DNA from: Seison nebaliae
Taxonomy: Eukaryota > Rotifera > Pararotatoria > Seisonacea > Seisonidae
Length of the DNA: 64,000 bases
Direction: 5' to 3'
Assembly (NCBI GenBank): GCA_023231475.1
Contig: JALJEE010000341.1
Location: 1-64,000 of the forward strand
Position numbers and translations under genes: made by a program. The notes under the pieces were generated by a model. That model ran no database searches, was not told the DNA's origin, and saw nothing but the letters and a program-made list of their open reading frames with translations. Shown one piece after another: positions 1 to 8,216 of the stretch; the first letter of the stretch is position 1, and each line of letters starts with the position of its first letter.

Positions 1-799
1 TCCATGTAACGATTCGCTGTTATTCCACGACCGGAAAATACATCATTTATTCCTCTCTTCACATCTTGCCACGTTTCCGATTCAGTTCGATGAACGAAAC
101 TCTCGTTCGTTTTCAATTAGACAAATAATATTTTCTTCAAACGGATAGGTAATCAATCGGCCTAAAATGTTGGATTTGGAAATTTTATGGATTGAAGAAA
201 CTTTGTTTCTTTACCAGGTTTCCTTTCTTTCTATTTCTCATCTCTCGTTAAATTTTGGAAAAGGAAAAAAATTTGTTATTGATATTCAACCTCATCAATA
301 TCATCATCATCATCAATTTCATTATCTGGAATAATTTCTTCTTCTCATCACATCAACATGAGACAACACAATATCGGAAATTTTTTTTAATAAACATATT
401 TCTTCAACTTCTCTTCAACTATTCACAAATTTCTTTAATTTCATTTTAGTATTTCATTTATATTTTATTATTTTTGTATTTTTGTATATTTTTTTTTGTA
501 TTAGGATAAAAAATTTCGTTTGAAATAAAATATTAGTATGTATAGCTCGCGAAGGGGATATGTCTGGAATTTTTCATTTATTAAAAGAGGAACGAAGAAA
601 TTAATTTCCCTTCGCACTTCGTATCCCCATTACTACTTCATTTAAATTAGCAAAGGAAAATATCGCTTCATTTCCATCAATTTGCTATAAAATGCATGGA
701 AAGTATTACTTAAGTATGTGTTTAATCGATGAAATTTTGCCCACTCGGGTTTTGGATGGTTATGATTTCAACAAAAGAAACTGTGATCTTACATAATTT
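1..799. other. non-coding stretch at left edge
   Basis: AT-rich sequence with only short chance reading frames. I see no domain, no RNA gene and no convincing exon. It may belong to the 5' flank of the decayed retroelement that follows, but no reverse-transcriptase or endonuclease motif is recognisable before about position 840. Confidence 0.5.
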
Positions 800-1687
800 A
801 TGTTGATATTAAAATGCCTCAATAATATCTTTCAAATTTTATCCTTACATATTCTCATCCTTGATGCTACAAAGGCATTCGCTTCCGTTAACGTTTCTTA
901 TGCTTTTGACTACCTTGTGTGTCAACTCGTCCCATATCCCATCCTCAGATTTCTCGCTCATCTGTCCTGCAATTCCACTGGGTGTGTTGTTCACGGTGAC
1001 TGCTCCAGTACTCATTTCCAGATTAATTCAGGAGTTCGTCAAGGTACGATCCTTGGTTCATGGTTATTTGATTTGGCTATCGACGGCGTCCTCCGCGAAC
1101 TCAACGAAAGTAATAGAATTGCCATTGGTGATTCCTTTTTTCCGCATGTTATGGCATACGCTGCCGATTTCGTGATCATACATCGTTCCCTTCGTGATTT
1201 GAAGAAATCCTATTTACGTACATCTCGTCTTCTTGCTGAAAGAGGGATTACTATAAACGAATAGAAATGCTGGCTGCTATCAACCGGTAATCGTTCGTTC
1301 TCTAACATTCTTGTCGCTACTTCTACTATCTTCCTTGACTCACTGATCGATATGCGGTCTTTTTCCTGATCCGCTCTCGATCGTATCCGAAACAAATTCT
1401 GTAGGGCTTTTTTCTCCTTCTCTCCTAAATCCAAATTCGTCCCGTTAAAGATCCGTCTTTCACTTTTTAGGAGCCTAGTGCTACCTTTGTATTCTTTGGA
1501 GACTATCTTTTTATGCTCTCATCGGTCTTTTCTGTCCTTGGACCGAGCTTATAATCGGCTCATTAGGAGAATGATACGATGTAACCGCTCACTTCTTTTC
1601 GCCACTGTGAATATCCTACCACTTCCAATTCTTCTATGTCGTCGTATTTTTTATATAATAAATAAATAAATAAATAAATAAATAATA
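800..1687 (+). mobile_element. 5'-truncated, decayed non-LTR (LINE) retroelement
   Basis: The first frame (800-1264) has the order of a LINE reverse transcriptase. LDATKAF sits where the first catalytic Asp motif is expected, followed by GVRQGTILGSWLFDLAID (the finger/palm GxxQG block) and then AYAADFV, where active elements have AYADD. The second catalytic Asp is therefore replaced by Ala. A stop at 1261-1263 interrupts the frame, and more stops and frame changes follow. A further piece at 1478-1669 (LDRAYNRLIRRMIR) resembles the region after the RT domain. The element ends in an AAAT/AATA-type simple tail at about 1657-1687. No ORF1, endonuclease or 5' part is present. The GVRQG...FDLAID block is reminiscent of R2/R4-like clades, but clade assignment is uncertain. 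Confidence 0.75.
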
Positions 1688-1715
1688 GGTTTTTAAATTT
1701 CTCTACAAAAATTTT

Positions 1716-1803
1716 TCTCGCGAAGCGGATTTGAACCACTGACCTAAGGATATCTATAAACATTTTCTACAGTCCTCCGCTCTACCAACTGAGCTATGGC
1801 GAG
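1716..1803 (-). tRNA. tRNA-Tyr (GTA anticodon) with intron
   Basis: Read on the minus strand, the sequence folds as a complete cloverleaf. It has a 7-bp acceptor stem with one C-C mismatch at pair 6-67, a GCTC/GAGC D-stem with AGTTGGTA loop, the anticodon loop CTGTAGA, and a T-arm with TTCAAAT between AGTGG and CCGCT. A 15-nt intron (about 1752-1766) interrupts the gene one base after the anticodon, which is the standard position for eukaryotic tRNA-Tyr. The mature tRNA is 73 nt without CCA. A TTTTT RNA polymerase III terminator lies just downstream at 1707-1711. The decayed LINE tail ends about 20 bp beyond that. Confidence 0.9.
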
Positions 1804-2046
1804 ACATTAAATTACCATTTAAAATCGCTAACAATTACAAAATCTTTATTCAAACGTTGGTCGGTCAGTGTATTCAAATTTATTTCACTGAAAATAGAAT
1901 AAGAAAATTTTACCTTCCAACTAAATTTTGATCTGGAACAAACATGTATAGTAAAAAATGAACTTACTTTCAATACACTAATTATTTTGCTTTAACTTTG
2001 ATTCAATTTCATTTAGTCATTCATTACGCAAGTTAAGCAGATAGTA

Positions 2047-3042
2047 ATGGGCAATGTTCTAAGTGATAACATTAACAAAAAATTGTCTAAAAATTCTTTG
2101 GAAGATTTTGTGGAGTTAAATGTTGGAAAAAGTTTTATTTTTAATAAGAAAAATCTTTCGGTTGTTGGAAGAAATGTGGCAAAATATAAAAATGACTTGA
2201 GATTCGAAAAAGTTTTCCAAGCAAATACACTATATTCAGATCAGCAAGTTGGTGCTCTAACAGTCTTAAAAATGAAGAATCTTTCGGAAAGTGCAGTTCT
2301 GTCATTTAGATTGAAATCTACTAATGTCTGTGCAATCCACGTTGTACCATCACATGGTTTAATTACTCCAAATATGATATGTACCGTTCATATTTCATTC
2401 CTTAAACAATTTTGGCGTAATGCAAAAAACTTACGAATTCTTTTACAAATTACACCCGTTTTGAATAAAGACCTCACAAACAATGAATTGAATATCGCTC
2501 AATTGTGGAAACAGTTGGAAGTTGAAGAGAAAACGAGAATTAAGAAAAAATTGTTCAAACTTAAATTTGAAAATTGTGAGTCGGCCATGATCTCTAAAAA
2601 GAGCCAAACGTCAAAGAATAAAATAGTTATCAAAAGGACTTGTTCGAAACAACCGGCAAAACTAGTTGAAGAAATGGGAGTTTCGAGTTCCCATCCGTAT
2701 GAGAACTTCTTTCTTGACGATGTTTACAAATCAAAATTATCAAGTGAAAATTCCAAGAATAAGAAGAGAAGTATTGGACACAAAGATTTTTCTGCAACTT
2801 TTTCTCACGGAGATACTTGTCGTTTACCAATATCCAATTATAATTATGAGAAAATTGATTCATCTACAACCAAATGTGATGATAGATCAAATAATAGAAT
2901 TCATACGAGGGAAGTAAAAGGAAATATTTTTAAGGAGTATGCTATAAAAATATTTGAAATTTTAAGGAATCTGGATAACCAGTCATTGTTTGTTTTATTC
3001 ATATCAATTATTGAACCTCTCAGCAGATTTATTATTCATTAA
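2047..3042 (+). CDS. MSP/VAP-domain protein, possibly tail-anchored
   Basis: Single-exon frame of 331 residues from ATG to TAA. Residues about 60-165 look like a major-sperm-protein (MSP) domain of the VAP type. The features are a strand pattern with TVLKMKNLSESAVLSFRLK, the VVPSHGLITPNMICTVHISF block (compare the family P-x-SG-x-I-x-PG pattern) and the closing AQLWKQL, which resembles the AxWKEA end of VAP domains. The middle (190-290) is basic and serine-rich without a known domain. The last 20 residues (SLFVLFISIIEPLSRFIIH) are hydrophobic and could be a C-terminal membrane anchor as in VAP proteins. VAPs sit in the ER membrane and bind FFAT motifs at contact sites; function here is inferred only from the domain. 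MOSPD-type proteins are an alternative. The tRNA lies upstream on the opposite strand. Confidence 0.7.
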   Translation: MGNVLSDNINKKLSKNSLEDFVELNVGKSFIFNKKNLSVVGRNVAKYKNDLRFEKVFQANTLYSDQQVGALTVLKMKNLSESAVLSFRLKSTNVCAIHVVPSHGLITPNMICTVHISFLKQFWRNAKNLRILLQITPVLNKDLTNNELNIAQLWKQLEVEEKTRIKKKLFKLKFENCESAMISKKSQTSKNKIVIKRTCSKQPAKLVEEMGVSSSHPYENFFLDDVYKSKLSSENSKNKKRSIGHKDFSATFSHGDTCRLPISNYNYEKIDSSTTKCDDRSNNRIHTREVKGNIFKEYAIKIFEILRNLDNQSLFVLFISIIEPLSRFIIH

Positions 3043-3868
3043 ATAAATATTTTTAACAATTTACTTTATAATTAACTCATCATCCCATGAAAGATACTAT
3101 TTACTAGAACGCTAGATGTCCCATTATGTTTAAACTTTCTTCCAGAACGTTCTTGAAAAGCTGAAAATTCTAAAAATGTTTTCATTCCTTAATCTTCTTT
3201 TTCAACAACTTGATATTTCAAATTGGCAATTGAAAAATTTTTGAAATTTCTTTATTCTTACATGAATCACAACGGTTTTACAAGATAAGATTTAGATTAC
3301 AATTTTGGTATTATTGTAAGATTACAGAACGTATCCCCGAACATTCTTTTTACTAACAAGTTGTAAACTTTTTTTGTAAGCACCTTTCTCTCTTCATAAT
3401 TAGATATGGCATTAAAAATAATCAGGAATAGGTTCCTTTTTTCATATTTTTTTAGGAAAGAGAAACGTCGAAGATAACTTCCTACAATTACAATTTTATA
3501 AAAGACATTTCACATAAAAATATCATCTAATTATATTGTTACGGATGATTATAGAGATAAAATATTTAGTGGTCATATTTGAATTAGACTCCCAGATGAT
3601 ATTTGTATTATCAACATTTCTCTTCATTATATCTTTGTTGTTGTTTAAATATCGTTCGTTTTACTTTTTTTACTTTTTTTGTTTATGGTATCATATCACT
3701 ATTTCTAATAAGTCAATTTTCCATGAGTAATTTACAATATATTTATATATTAGTTTATCTTTACTACATTATATTAAATTCGTCTTTTGAAATCTCCTTT
3801 TTCTTTTCCAAATTTCAGTTAGAGAACGATTAATTACCGTTATTAGAATCCTTAAATTCGATTGGAAA
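3043..3868. other. intergenic, nothing recognised
   Basis: AT-rich spacer between two plus-strand genes. Small overlapping frames at 3536-3833 are phenylalanine/tyrosine-rich translations of T-rich DNA and carry no domain. It probably contains the 3' UTR of the MSP-domain gene and the promoter of the selenoprotein gene. Confidence 0.5.
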
Positions 3869-4624
3869 ATGGAAAATATATTGATGGAATTGAGGAAATT
3901 GAATGGGGAGAAAGAAACGAAAATAAAAGGGTTTGAAGAAATATGTTGCAAAGCCCTCCACGAAATTGCATCAATGGATCCGACAGATATCGATGATGAT
4001 TTGATGGATGAATGGGATGAACTTCTGGCTGTGATCGATGAACGAATTAACAATCGTGAAGTTTCAAATTCGATCAATTTTGATGATTTGATTGATCATG
4101 AATTTATTACAATGAACGATGAAATCAGTACATTGAGGAGTTTATGGGAAAGTAAATATTCTCTTCTTATCTGTATGAGACATTCCGCCTGATATCCCTG
4201 ATATCGACACATCGAACAGATAGCGTCCTCCGACAAATTTTCTGATGTTCAGATCTTTATCATCTCTCAAAATTCTTCCAATTTACATAATATACAAAAT
4301 AATCTCGAAATCGAATCGAATTTTACTCTCCTGAAAGATTTTTGTAACGTTGAACAAACTTTCTTTTCCAAACTCAATTTAAGAAGTTCCTTCTTCGTCA
4401 CATGGTCGTCTGGTCCGTTGAAGCTTTACGGAAATATGATAAGAAGAAAAGAGAAATGTCTTTTACCGTCCGTCAATGAAAATACTCTCCAAATGGGAGG
4501 TGATTTCATTTTGAAGAAGGGAGAAGACGACTCTAATTCAAATCGATTAATTTGGAGCTATTATTCGAAAACGTCACTTGATCGACCGAAAGTTGAAGAG
4601 ATTTTTCAACATCTGAACTTGTAA
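3869..4624 (+). CDS. selenoprotein L-type Prx-like2 protein with UxxU redox site
   Basis: One uninterrupted frame of 251 residues from ATG 3869 to TAA 4622, provided two in-frame TGA codons (4190-4192 and 4199-4201) are read as selenocysteine at residues 108 and 111. The context reads RHSA-U-YP-U-YRH, exactly where Prx-like2/SelU thioredoxin-fold proteins have R-x-x-G-C-x-x-C-R. Downstream, in the same frame and with no other stop, come family features: LQMGGDFILKKG (residues 195-210), then an aromatic strand (LIWSYYSK) and DRPKVEEI near the C-terminus. The SelL family is known for a UxxU motif forming a diselenide, with one SECIS element serving both Sec codons. The first 90 residues are acidic and helical in character with no assigned domain. 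I found no SECIS I can defend. The alternative is a Cys-to-TGA pseudogene, but two changes at exactly the redox pair with an otherwise perfect frame argue against that. Confidence 0.82.
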
Positions 4625-5374
4625 CTCTATTTTCTTTTCCGTTTCAAAGGAGAATATGATAATCAATAATTATTCGTTACTTATCATGTTTGAATTTTCT
4701 AATAAAAATTTTTCCGTTTCAATTCCTAAAATTCTGAAAAATTTATTTATGATGAAATTTTCTGTCCTCAATTCATAAAATTCTGCTAAAAGAATTTAAT
4801 CATATCTCACAACTTTCGAAAAGATAAAAAAGATGTAAATGAATTAAACGATAATTTCTAATTTTAGAAATCAAAAAATATTTCCATTTTTAACTGGAAA
4901 AAATGGCTTCTAAAATTGCAGAAAATAATTTAAATTAAAACATGAAATTTATTATACACAATCTGCCTTGGGCGTTAAAGAAAGGTTATATGAAATTGCA
5001 GAATAATTCTTGTCAATTATTTGTTTTTCAGGTGATTTAGTTTCACATTTGATTCGATTTGGAAGAGTGAAGGATCTCAAAATAATATTCGTTATTTTTC
5101 ATTTGGAAATTTTTAAGAATTTTTTTTAGAATCGAGAAACGTGTTTGAGTCGAGGATTCGCTTTCTTTCATGTAGATGGGAATGATGCGCAAAAATTTAC
5201 GAAAATAAATAAATTGCGCATTCGAGGTCATGAGACGGAGTTGAAAATTGCTAAATAGAAATTTCGTTTCAACAATTCCCAATTGTTTTCTCGTTTCAAT
5301 TCAATTTAAATAAAATATATTTCACTTCCAAATAACTTCTCCCATTTTTCCGTTTATTTGTCGCGTGTAATCGA
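4625..5374. other. 3' region of the selenoprotein gene, intergenic
   Basis: This 750-bp AT-rich spacer should hold the 3' UTR of the UxxU protein, and hence any SECIS element, plus the promoter of the tektin-like gene. Hairpins seen by eye are an 8-bp stem at 4885-4907 (CCATTTTT/AAAAATGG) and one at 5185-5221 (ATGCGCAA/TTGCGCAT). Neither satisfies the full SECIS consensus. Confidence 0.5.
5182..5226 (+). promoter_or_regulatory. hairpin beginning with ATGA, weak SECIS-like candidate
   Basis: ATGA (5182-5185) runs into a GC-rich stem, TGCGCAA (5186-5192) pairing with TTGCGCA (5214-5220), around a 21-nt A-rich loop. CGAG follows at 5223-5226. A SECIS needs ATGA opposite NGAN directly at the base of a stem of about 9-13 bp, plus AA in the apical loop. 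Here the GA is displaced by two nucleotides and the stem is short, so this is only a candidate. Confidence 0.15.
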
Positions 5375-6948
5375 ATGACAATTATCGATTTGGAGAAACC
5401 AGAATATGGTCCTGAAGCTTGGAGAAGATTTACGAATCGGAACAAACCAAAAATTCCTCATACAAAACGTTAAAAGAAATTTCTTTTATAAATTTTTATG
5501 AATTTAATTTTCAGATGCGGAAAGTAGAAAATATAAAATTGATCAATTCGCTCAAGCGGCTGATTTCACTGCGAAGGAGATTCTGCGAGAAATCGACGCA
5601 ACTAAGGAATTGTCTCAGATGACAAAAGATATTATTAAACATCAGAAAAGTTTCTTTCTAATCATTAGTCGATTAGAATAAATAATTTAATTAATCAGAT
5701 CAATTGAAATTTCAGGTAATGTATGATGTAAGAGAATTGACGAGATTGAGAAGAATGAATGAGCTATTCGAGAAAGAGATTCAACATTATGTAGAATATT
5801 TGAAGAAAGTATATGAGGAAGTAGAAAGAATTACTTATTTTGTACCTCAATTGTTCGAAATTCTACATTTGGGAGACTTGAGCACTGAATGGAGAGAAAC
5901 ATTCTTCCATGAGCTTCCAGATCTGTTGAAAGAGTATTTGAAAGAATTGGAAGAAGTTGGTCGATTGAATCGTAAGAGAATTTATCGAATAAATAAACTA
6001 GTGAGAGAAATAAATGAAGGAATTTTAGATAAAAGTGAAGAAATCGATCAGGAAATGACTGAGCAAATTAAAAGTTTATTATCACTATTAAATTAAAATT
6101 ATATTTATTATTGCACTTCTTTTGCAGATTTGGAGCATTCGCAAGTATATTTAGGAAATTTGAGAAATAAGTTAAATATAGCAATTAGTAATTGGGGAAG
6201 AAGATTACAGCGATTGCTGGAGTCCAGCGACATCGAAATGAAGCGATTGAGGATGCAACACGACGAAATGGTTTCGTCGCTCGAATTGTTAAAGAAGGAA
6301 CAGAATATTTTAAAAGATGCATGTGAAACTTTAGTGGAGAATATCAAGACTCATCAGAAAGAGTATGAGGATGCTGTCAATCTTGTTAATCGATCGAAAT
6401 TTGACGGAACTCTAATCTATGCGAGAAATGAGGGATTGATTACCAATGTTGGTCGATTGGGACGAAGTATAAAGTGTCTGAAGGCTCAATTGGCGAAAGG
6501 TGAAACTCGCATGAATCAATTAGAAAGTGCATCATTTAGAACGAAGGAAGCATTAGAAAAAATAGATAATACGATATCGATTGCCGAAATCATTATAAAG
6601 AACTTGAAGAATTTGGAACCATTAGCTTGCATTCCAATTTTCATTCCACCACCCGAGAAAATAGAAATAGAAAAAGTAACGTCGAAAGAGACGAAACATG
6701 AAGGGAGAAGCTCACATCCTGATGATAAGGAATTATATTGTGATGATCGTTTATCGATTATTGAGGACGACCAAAAAGGAAAAGATGAGAAAGGCAAAGA
6801 AGTGAAACATTTACGTTTCGACGATAAGGAATTATATTGTGATGATCGTTTGTCTCTATTGGATAAAGAGGAGGAGTATAAGGATCGTAGCGAATTGTAC
6901 GTTGACAAACAACTGACTGAAATAGAAGAGGAAAAATTAGCGAAATGA
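5375..6948 (+). CDS. divergent tektin-like axonemal protein
   Basis: Four exons (5375-5468, 5515-5650, 5700-6073, 6128-6948) joined by three phase-1 introns of 46-54 bp give a clean 474-residue product. The architecture follows tektins. PEYGPEAWRRFTNRN resembles the N-terminal P-x-x-W segment, and HAESRKYKIDQFAQAADFTA the following R-rich helix. Long coiled-coil segments follow, including RLNRKRIYRINKL. A loop at about residues 289-300 (RSKFDGTLIYARNEG) sits where tektins carry RPNVELCRD; that signature is lost. The helix after it (LGRSIKCLKAQLAKGETRMN) fits the last tektin coil. Tektins are filament proteins inside doublet microtubules of cilia and flagella. The C-terminal 80 residues are an added charged tail with an internal repeat. 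Other coiled-coil proteins are possible, but segment order and length support a tektin. Confidence 0.6.
6723..6852 (+). repeat. in-frame duplication in tektin-like C-terminal tail
   Basis: The stretch encoding DDKELYCDDRLS occurs twice, starting near 6721 and 6820, with about 29 identical bases (GATAAGG to CGTTT) spaced 99-102 bp apart. A weaker third version (SELYVDKQLTEIEEE) follows. The near-identical DNA suggests a recent tandem duplication inside the coding sequence. Confidence 0.75.
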
Positions 6949-7209
6949 GGAGGAGATAAAGAATTGACTAAATGAGGAGAAGATGAAAAATTGACTAAAT
7001 TATGAGGAGAAGAAAAATTGACTTAATTAAAATTTGAATTAACTAAATGAGAAGTTTTTTCTCGTTTTAATAATTATAAAAAATAATTCCTGTGCTATCT
7101 TTTAAGAAATTTAAAAAAAAATTTCTCATGAAAAAACAAAACAGATTGATGTAAAATTGGTTAAATGGAAGAGTGAATGAATTAGAGTGATGGTAGAACT
7201 AGAATAGAA

Positions 7210-8216
7210 CTAATTCTTGTCGATTTTATTATTTAATTCATTAAGACACTTTTGCATCGAGTTTCTTGTTTCGTCAGCGAGAACCGGTACGTCGATCAAT
7301 GAGATGTTTTTCGTGTAAATTGGTGGAAGAATTTGAATGAGAACTTTCCCTCCTAATAAATGGAACGATTTTGTGTTAAGAAAAGAAGGAAACTTCTACG
7401 AAAAAACTTCCTCCACTGATAGAAATGATGATATCCACTAAATACTATGGGAATTATCGGAATTTGTCCTTCCACTGCGATGTTGAATGCGCCCTTCCTA
7501 AACGGTTGTAATTGATCGGAAGAATGACTCCTCGTACCTTCCGGAAACACAAATAATTGTTGTTCATTCTTTAAAATTTGCTGAACGAAATTGTCCATCG
7601 GTCGCTGTTTATCTTTCTGACGTTTAGATCGATCAATAAATAGAACGCCATAGAAAAGAGCGCCCATACCGAATGGACCGGCAAATTTCAACATATTCTT
7701 CGCCATTATCGTACACTTGAGAAAGTAGTTATTCCACATGTACATCAAACCTGCATACTGTCCTCAATCTTTTCAATATCTAATAGAAAACGAAACCGAT
7801 AAAATCGATGGAGGATTGATGATTGGAAATGAAGATACACGACGGTTTCTCGATTTTTTCTTTCTGTTCCAACGAAGTGGTTTTTTGCATATACAAATAA
7901 TCTTTCGCTCCATCAGCTATATCGACGATCTCATAATCGATATGAAATAATATCTGGAACAATTTCGAGAACTTTCTCGATATAATTCTGAAAAGAGAAT
8001 TCTTCAAAAGTTTCGATATTTCAATACGAACTTGATGTGTTCAGCATTAAAGAAATGTCCGTACTGTATGAGTTGTAATGGGAAGGTGCTACTAACAAGT
8101 GCTATGGCACAAAGATAGACGATATACATGGCAACATATGAACATAATTGCACGTGACTCAATACCACAGCAACTCCCAGAATTAATGATAAAAATATGG
8201 AGAATAATTGTAACAT
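7210..8216 (-). CDS. AGPAT: 1-acyl-sn-glycerol-3-phosphate acyltransferase
   Basis: Four exons on the minus strand (8216-8032, 7987-7797, 7750-7400, 7352-7210) with GT-AG introns of 44-47 bp give 289 residues. The enzyme acylates lysophosphatidic acid to phosphatidic acid in ER membranes. Motif I is NHQSSIDFIGLM (NHxxxxD with catalytic His and Asp), motif III is FPEGTRSHSSDQLQPFRKGA, and the IPIIPIVFS strand (motif IV) follows. The N-terminus is hydrophobic with likely membrane helices. It ends with a helix, RNSMQKCLNELNNKIDKN. Length matches AGPAT1/2 (about 280 residues). The gene is tail-to-tail with the tektin-like gene. Family assignment is firm; the AGPAT1 versus AGPAT2 label is not resolvable. 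Confidence 0.92.

Noticed and set aside
255-449. 64-residue ORF near the left edge
   Set aside because: Ile/Asn/Phe-rich product of AT-rich DNA with no domain or splice context.
2047-3042. MSP domain as evidence for a nematode
   Set aside because: MSP/VAP domains are found across eukaryotes, and this one looks VAP-like. The presence of axonemal genes argues against a nematode.
4190-4201. Reading the two TGAs as true stops or pseudogene damage
   Set aside because: Both fall exactly on the redox pair, the frame is otherwise open to TAA for 141 further codons, and family motifs continue in the same frame. Random decay would not be expected to hit only those two codons.
4150-4417. An intron hiding the two TGAs
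   Set aside because: The sequence between the TGAs and the downstream motifs translates to plausible family residues without a break, and removing it would delete the redox site. It still needs transcript data.
5182-5226. Calling the ATGA hairpin a SECIS outright
   Set aside because: The GA on the 3' side is offset and the stem is too short for the consensus; kept only as a candidate.
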